From Chromera velia (lineage: Eukaryota > Sar > Chromeraceae), in contig JAHBMJ010001649.1 in assembly GCA_018398765.1 (NCBI GenBank), positions 46,460-110,459 on the forward strand: DNA of 64,000 bases, read 5' to 3'. A program made the translations under genes and the position numbers. Position 1 is the stretch's first letter; every line of letters starts with the position of its first letter. The notes below the pieces were generated by a model. The model did not search any database and was not told the origin of the DNA. It saw only the letters and a list, made by a program, of their open reading frames with translations. This document shows positions 58,600 to 64,000 of this stretch, in pieces.

Positions 58600-59476
58600 C
58601 CCTTCATCCCCCCGTCCCCCACAAACGTCTCTCTTTCTTTGAAAAGCAGAAAGGAAGAAACAAATTGTCTGTTTGTGATAGAACGAAAGAAACAAAGGAG
58701 AGAAAGCACGAAGTAGTCTCTCTGTCCGTGAAAGAAAGGGGGAGAAAAAGGAAAGAGAGAACAATGGTCTGTCTCTCTGTCTGTCTGTCTGAAGAAAAGA
58801 AGGAAGAAGAAGAAACATATAGTCTGTCTGTCTGTCTGTCTATCTTTCTTTTTGTCTGTTATGTTTATGAAGAAAAGAAGGGAGAAGAAGAAACATATAG
58901 TCTGTCTGTCTATCTGTCTCTCTGTCTGTCTGTCTGTCTATCTGTATGACTCACCGTCAGAGCAGGAGTCCTAAGGAGAGAGAAGAGGTTTTAGAGAAGG
59001 TTCAAGGCCCAACTAAGCACCGTCGCTCTTTTGGTATGGGACTTTGGAGAGTTTCGTTACCGCCGAAAGAGTCCTCCTGCAAGACATGAAGACACAGCAT
59101 CAGAAGAAATCCCCCTCTGCAGGGACGCCCCCCCACCCCCCCACCCCTGTCTAAAGAACATGACGGTGCCGGTCCCCATGTACAGTTTTCTTTTTTTTGT
59201 CTTGTTGTCATTTTTAATTTTTGTTGGTTTTTCTTGCCTTGTTTTCTTTTGTTCTCTTTCTTGTCTTGAGTGGAAGCAGCAGAGGAGTAGCATGTGAAAC
59301 CAGTGATCACGTGAAAGTCTGTCGGGAGGTGGAGAGGCAAGGGGCGCTTAACTCTCACCTTTCGGGCCGCCTGCCCACTTTGTCTGAGTCGTCGTGATGT
59401 TCCTTTGTCTTTGTTGCTTTCTTTCTTTTTGTCTATTGTGTCCATGAAGAAAAGAAGGGAGAAGAAGAAATATATA

Positions 59477-59516
<40 letters not shown>

Positions 59517-59654
59517 TTGGCTTTGTCTGTTGTGTTCATGAAGAAAAGAAGGGAGAACGAAACACATAGTCTGTCTGTCTCTGTCTGTGGGTCTGTCTGG
59601 CTGGCTGTCTGTCTGTCTGTTTAAAAGAGAGAGAAGAAGAAACATATAGTCTGC

Positions 59655-59693
<39 letters not shown>

Positions 59694-59890
59694 AAAAGGT
59701 GAAGTGAAGAAAAGACGATATAGTCTGTCTGTCTGTCTGATGTGTTCATGAAAAAAAGAAGGGAGAACGAAACACATAGTCTGTCTGTCTCTGTCTGTCT
59801 GTCTCTGTCTGTCTGTCTGTCTGTCTGTTTGCCTGTCTAAGAGAGGGAGAAGAAGAAACATATAGTCTGTCTATCTGATCTACCTGTGTG
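58600..59890. repeat. Cluster of (CTGT)n arrays with a shared flank
   Basis: At least seven units built of GAAGAAAAGAAGGGAGAA, then GAAACATATAGT, then (CTGT)n of 4-12 copies. The spacing is irregular (near 58800, 58890, 59470, 59560, 59650, 59720, 59770 and 59860). Confidence 0.85.
59002..59087 (-). CDS. Possible terminal exon, unknown gene
   Basis: After an acceptor GTCTTGCAG the minus strand encodes EDSFGGNETLQSPIPKERR and ends CLVGP-stop at 59002. A possible upstream donor (GAAAG|GTGAGAG) lies near 59361. Evidence is limited to the splice signals and an open frame. Confidence 0.22.
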
Positions 59891-59927
59891 TTGTTTTATC
59901 TTTAACTCTCTCCTCTGGTTGCTGCAG

Positions 59928-60010
59928 GAACCCTCGGCAGCGGGAAGACATGCAGCACGGCTTCAGCGCCTCTTCTCGCAAAGATCGGCGGCGCAGATGG
60001 CATCTTACAC
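59928..60010 (+). CDS. Possible exon with Walker A P-loop
   Basis: The acceptor GGTTGCTGCAG precedes TLGSGKTCSTASAPLLAKIG then GADGILH, ending at GTCAGT. If the preceding exon ends in G, the first residue is Gly and gives a full P-loop GTLGSGKT. A further plus-strand open stretch from 60937 (after CTTTGCAG) contains SLTGGEKGRLSRRR, which resembles the ABC-transporter signature SGGEKxRLS. Together they hint at a decayed or split ABC ATPase. That is tentative; no other exons were found between them. Confidence 0.3.
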
Positions 60011-60936
60011 GTCAGTCATCTACTATCAATAAGGCCGGGTGTGTATTTATGCGTGGATATCCGATATATATTTGCCTGAATTCTGCTATGCGATCCCTCT
60101 CTGTGCGCTTTAGTCTCGAGCAAGGCAGGAGAACCCCTGCATGGGCGAAAATACAAGGAGTCTGAGCTTGCTTACTGAATGAGACTTACAGCGTTCACAG
60201 CACATACTGTGGTGAGGGGAAACTCCAATGGTCAATGTGCTCCAATGCTGCTATAGAAACAAATGCCGAAGAGACTTTCCTTATAGAATCATTCTTTCCG
60301 TTGATTCACAGTTTCCGATTTGGTCGCACCCCAATAAGTTGAGGTTGTGGGGTCTTCGGACGGCGCGAATTCGATTAAACCAGGCGACAATTATTGGGCT
60401 TATGTGGTGCAAATACATACGTGCTTGCGTGTTGTGCAAGCCGCGGACTTTCCAGCAGTCACCAGCTGCAGCTGTCGTGTGGTAGGTCATGCGCTGCGGC
60501 AGGTGGTAGGAGGTGTAGGTCTCCGTTGTTATGAAAGTCCGTTTGATCCTGTGTCATCCGTCTTAAGATGAGGGGAGGGTAGAGGAGCGGGGATCCGGTC
60601 CCACCACGTATAAGAAGAGGAGGTAGAGGGAGCCGGAGGTCTCAGGACATGCCGACGTGAACGCAACTAAGGGGGTTGGGGCACGGGGTTCTCATCAATG
60701 ATAGACAATGGATGAGACAGATGCATGTGTCTATTTGCTTGTGCATGCGACCAAGTGTGTTCAGCAGCTCTCCTTACCCGTCGTTGAGTCTTCGTATCTT
60801 TCTCTCTTTCCACACATTCCTTATCGATCGACGCGCAGATTCTTGATCAAGTAGGCACTGTAGAATATACCCTTGTCGAATCTCTCTTCAATTAGTCAAT
60901 TGATGTGTCTAATTCTACCCGGTCATCTCTTTGCAG

Positions 60937-61140
60937 GGCAATGATGCTCCAGCAGTCGGCAGGGCAACGGCAGAAGGTCTTGAAGCCCGAAGGGAAGGGT
61001 CTCTCACAGGCGGCGAGAAAGGGCGTCTGAGCAGGAGACGGGGTAGGGAGGGGGGGGGGGCGACCCAAAACTGGCCATCGCACTGCCAAACTGCGCAGCA
61101 CTGCAAGTACAGAGGCTCAATCACTTCAAAGAAGCATCTG
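60937..61140 (+). CDS. Possible exon with ABC-signature-like motif
   Basis: Follows acceptor ATCTCTTTGCAG. It reads GNDAPAVGRATAEGLEARRE and SLTGGEKGRLSRRR, then a Gly-rich run and a Cys/His-containing stretch. The G run at 61052-61061 could hide a frame error. Family membership is weak. Confidence 0.22.
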
Positions 61141-61499
61141 GCACTGGCACGCCTTGCACTGGTTGCATACGAGGTTTGCAGATCTGCCAATGCCAGTGGT
61201 TTCAATTGCAACTTGAATGTCAGACGTACGCTTCAGAGTAGGATTTAGATACACTGCATCCATGTCTAGATCCATACATTTATCAGGGTATTCATCTGAT
61301 AGACTGAATGCCATACTCAATGCCTAGATCGATGATAGCCTCAATCTTACATAGTAGACTAAGTACTAGACTCGGAACTTCACTCACGAATCGGACTCTT
61401 GAAAGTAAAATTCATTATTAAATTTTACTTCGTTGCTCAGTCCACTAAGTCACAGTTGAAGATTCGATCGACTAAGACTTTTTAAAATACTGTCTTTTT

Positions 61500-62250
61500 T
61501 TATCATCATCATTAACAGAGGTGTTGGAGGACGAGATTCATATGCTGAATGAATGTCCGATTTATGATAGAGAAAGAGTGGACATGTATAGAACATTAGG
61601 AGCAGACTGGAACGAGGGAAGAGAAAAGAGAGCAAAAGAAGTTTGCAGAGAGAAAAGAGAAGGATAAAGAGGAAGACTGCACACTGAGGCTCTGTTTAAA
61701 TTCTTAATAAACGAAGAGTATAGTGTGGTGGATGAGTTTCTGGGGAGGGCAGCGTTGAGAAAAAGAGTGTTCAAGGAAAGCCCAGGAAGGTACATACCTG
61801 GAAGCTCGTTAGATGAAACAGTACTGGCATAGAAACACAGAGTGATCACAAAAAGAAAGAGAGGAACGGAAAGAAGAAAAGAAGAATATAAGACCATCCT
61901 GGAAGCAATGGAAGCAGAAAGACAGCTGAGGGAGGGAGAAGGAGAAATCGCTGAAAGAAGAATGGAGAGAGGGCGTGTACAAAGCCAAAGTGTCCTTTTG
62001 TCCTGTATCATTGGATCGATTTTTGGAGCAGTCCTTTCTGAACAGCCCATAGACCAAAGCATGCAAAGCGCAGACAGATTGTTGTTTATTAGTGGCCTAG
62101 GAAACTACTAGGTAGGCCACGGGGTGTGGTCTGAGCCTCAGCGATGAAGTACAGTGTCACCCCCCTGCCGTTTGCGGGGGCGACCTCTATAAGACAAAAC
62201 GGCGACAGTGCTCTAGAGCACCATTAATCACTTATTACTTACTTATTTAT
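61500..62250 (+). mobile_element. LINE 3' fragment A
   Basis: The plus strand encodes VLEDEIHMLNECPIYDRERV, then ALFKFLINEE, the Cys/His tail of a LINE ORF2. The frame is interrupted, and the tail ends in a TTACTTACTTATT-type simple repeat. The sequence is homologous to fragment B. 5'-truncated. Confidence 0.5.
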
Positions 62251-62254
62251 GATA

Positions 62255-63080
62255 CTGTTTTGACTTGCTTGGCCTTTTAGTCCTCGAAGATGAGGTGCAC
62301 GTGCTCACAGAATGCCCAGTGCACAAATGGAAAAGGGAGGAATGCATTGGCTATCTAGTAAAAGGGTGGACAGATGAGAGGAATAAAAGAGCAAAGCATA
62401 TAAGAAAGTCAGAAGGGCATGGAAAAATTGACAAAATCGCCCTGTTCACCTTTTTGATCAACGATGCAGACTACCCTGTGAACATACGTATAAAAAGAAT
62501 CTTAATGAGAGGAAGAGTGTGTGGGAGATGTAAAGAGGAACTTAAGGATGCTTTTCGAGATGTGACTGCCAAACAGCTTGCAGAAGTCCACGACAAAGAA
62601 AAGAAAGGGAAAGGAAACAGAGAGCTGCGTTCTAAGGTAGAAGATCTGATTGGTATCATCGATGGTATGCTTTATCAGATAAAAAGAGCAAGAGAGACAG
62701 GCTCTGCACGTAGGCGTACGGTCGTAAAAGTGATAGAGGATGCATGCTATCGCTCTACCCCTGCCCTCTGTCACTCTGTCTTTCACTCATACTTCGTCAG
62801 AGAAAATCAAGCATAACTTAATATTATCCCAGGACCATAATTCAACTGCATCCATGTTTGTCGGCAGTAGCTGCAATGGTTTTGAAGTTTGAAGTGCAAG
62901 GCAAGAAATTCATGTGTCGTGATGAGATATGTCATTGCATATATGCGTGCATGGTGTAGAGTAATGTGCATAAATATATGGTGCAAGGCGGACATCAGAT
63001 AACTGGCACACAGGTCTAGGGCTCCGGCCCCGAACACAATGTAATCTTGTAATCCTGTAATCATAATCATTTAAGCCAAT
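62255..63080 (+). mobile_element. LINE 3' fragment B
   Basis: An intact 183-codon frame to 62816 starts at VLEDEVHVLTECPVHKWKRE. It continues ALFTFLINDADYPVNIRIKR and CGRCKEELKDAFRDV, with a charged helical tail. It aligns with fragment A through the knuckle and the FTFLIN/FKFLIN block. Two tails of the same family lie head-to-tail, as at 37-40 kb. Confidence 0.5.
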
Positions 63081-63770
63081 AATTACCCTAATGAATTGGG
63101 AGTTGAATTAGGCGTTGAATTGGTAGTACTACCAATTTTTTACCGCCAGTAACTGTGAAAGAAAACGACGGTCCCGTTCCTGGTCGGATTCGCAGAGGGT
63201 GAATTCCGGTCCCGGCATTTCCATTCGTCCCTTCGCCCCAAGCCAGAGAAAGGAGCGACGCGCACGCAGCGGCCCGTCCACATGGGGTGGCGGGACGACT
63301 GCGACAGAGGTGTGCATGTTGTGAATTCTATGGTATGGCCCGCATGCACTTTAGCGTAAGAAATACACCCGAGGCACTCACCGTGGTGGTGTGTGCTCCG
63401 AGGACTCATAAGGGATTTAAATAGGCCGATGGTGCGGTTATGCCATCGGAGGCTTGAGAATTAATTCCGGTCCCGAATTAATTTCCAGACAGTCAGACAG
63501 ACGTGCACGGCGGTTACCGTCCGTCTGAATGAGAGACACGACCTAGTGCTATGCGTTAGTCTAGACATAAGAAAATAGAGTTAAAAGAAAGTATTTAATG
63601 AAAGAAAAATGAATCTTAAATGATAGAAAATAATAGAAAAGGGGCAACGAATTTAACATTTTAACTTGGATAAGGAAACAAGATCAAACGATTGAAAATG
63701 AAAATAAAAAGAAGTAAAAAGATAAGAAAAGACAAGAATTAGATAAAGACGATCTCTAAGTTAGGACCTA
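63081..63770. other. No gene recognised
   Basis: AATTCCGGTCCCG recurs at 63202 and 63463, and a GC-rich patch lies near 63230-63300. The rest is AT-rich with GAAAATA repeats. Confidence 0.4.
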
Positions 63771-63850
63771 GCCTCCGTAGCCTAATGGTCAGGACGAGAG
63801 GCTCGGACCGAGAGGTCCCGAGTTCGAGTCCCACCATTGGCAGAATTTCA
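63771..63850 (+). ncRNA. tRNA-like sequence with A and B boxes (SINE head or tRNA pseudogene)
   Basis: TAGCCTAATGG at 63778-63788 fits a polymerase III A box and GTTCGAGTCC near 63832 fits a B box, spaced as in a tRNA. The acceptor and T stems do not pair properly, so it is not an intact tRNA. The sequence after it has short repeats of GGTCTAAAATC and GACCTG. A tRNA-derived SINE is the best reading. Confidence 0.5.
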
Positions 63851-64000
63851 AAATACATGCATCCGAATAAAGCACGGTCTAAAATCAATAAGACCTGAAT
63901 AAGACCTGGTCTAAAATCGAAGATAAAAAGAAGCGCGGTCAGAAATTGAGACGTCGAATAGTGCGTGGTCTGAATTCGAATACCCATCAGACCAAAAACC

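Noticed and set aside
59433-59861. DRQT-repeat frame
   Set aside because: Product of CTGT repeats; no independent coding sign.
63771-63845. Functional tRNA gene
   Set aside because: Acceptor and T stems do not pair; only the promoter boxes are preserved.

Overview
The window looks like a nuclear contig of a eukaryotic alga, most likely a chromerid such as Chromera velia. The organism is inferred from gene style, not from a database match. The visible style is: about 50% GC, intron-rich genes with TGCAG acceptors, many (CA)n, (GA)n and (CTGT)n microsatellites, a probable bipartite plastid-type leader, abundant transposons, and GC-rich promoter islands carrying TGCATGCA.

Layout. 0.6-5.5 kb (minus): the ERAD adaptor SEL1L/HRD3, running off the left edge. 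6.2-12.1 kb (plus): a ten-exon self-sufficient cytochrome P450 fused to its reductase (CYP102/BM3 type), sharing a 726-bp promoter region with SEL1L. 12.1-14.2 kb: no gene seen. 14.2-20.4 kb: a broken Ty3/gypsy element on the minus strand with 259-bp LTRs and a 5-bp target duplication. 20.7-23.8 kb: an old DNA element with inverted ends, hosting a younger 1,258-bp hAT-like element with a perfect 8-bp target duplication. 24.8-25.0 kb: a chromodomain fragment. 25.3-27.0 kb (minus): a STAND/archaeal-type P-loop ATPase with a possible plastid leader and two frame displacements. 28.4-29.1 kb: a LINE tail.

29.9-34.3 kb (minus): a five-exon secreted 703-residue protein built of three diverged copies of a cysteine-containing domain I do not recognise. 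34.3-35.8 kb: a divergent GC-rich promoter region. 35.8-37.3 kb (plus): an OafA-like membrane acyltransferase whose only interruption is one in-frame TGA. 37.4-40.1 kb: two tandem copies of a 5'-truncated LINE. 40.6-41.4 kb: a retroelement tail. 41.7-43.8 kb: two related fragments of an unknown gene beside an assembly gap. 44.6-48.5 kb: a 3.9-kb segment with about 45-bp inverted ends, enclosing a promoter-like island, a possible exon, a tandem repeat and a foldback element. 51.3-56.4 kb (minus): scattered credible exons (RRM-like, transmembrane, acidic) of one or more unknown genes. 57.7-58.2 kb: a 36-bp minisatellite. 58.7-59.9 kb: CTGT arrays. 59.9-61.1 kb: possible plus-strand exons with a P-loop. 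61.5-63.1 kb: two LINE tails. 63.77 kb: a tRNA-like SINE head.

There is no operon or shared pathway. Two divergent gene pairs share promoters, and several genes concern the secretory route (SEL1L, the secreted repeat protein, the acyltransferase, a leader-bearing ATPase). Best-supported models: SEL1L, P450-reductase, the secreted repeat protein and the acyltransferase. The best candidate for something undescribed is the three-unit secreted protein; the splice-site bias and the in-frame TGA are also worth checking.
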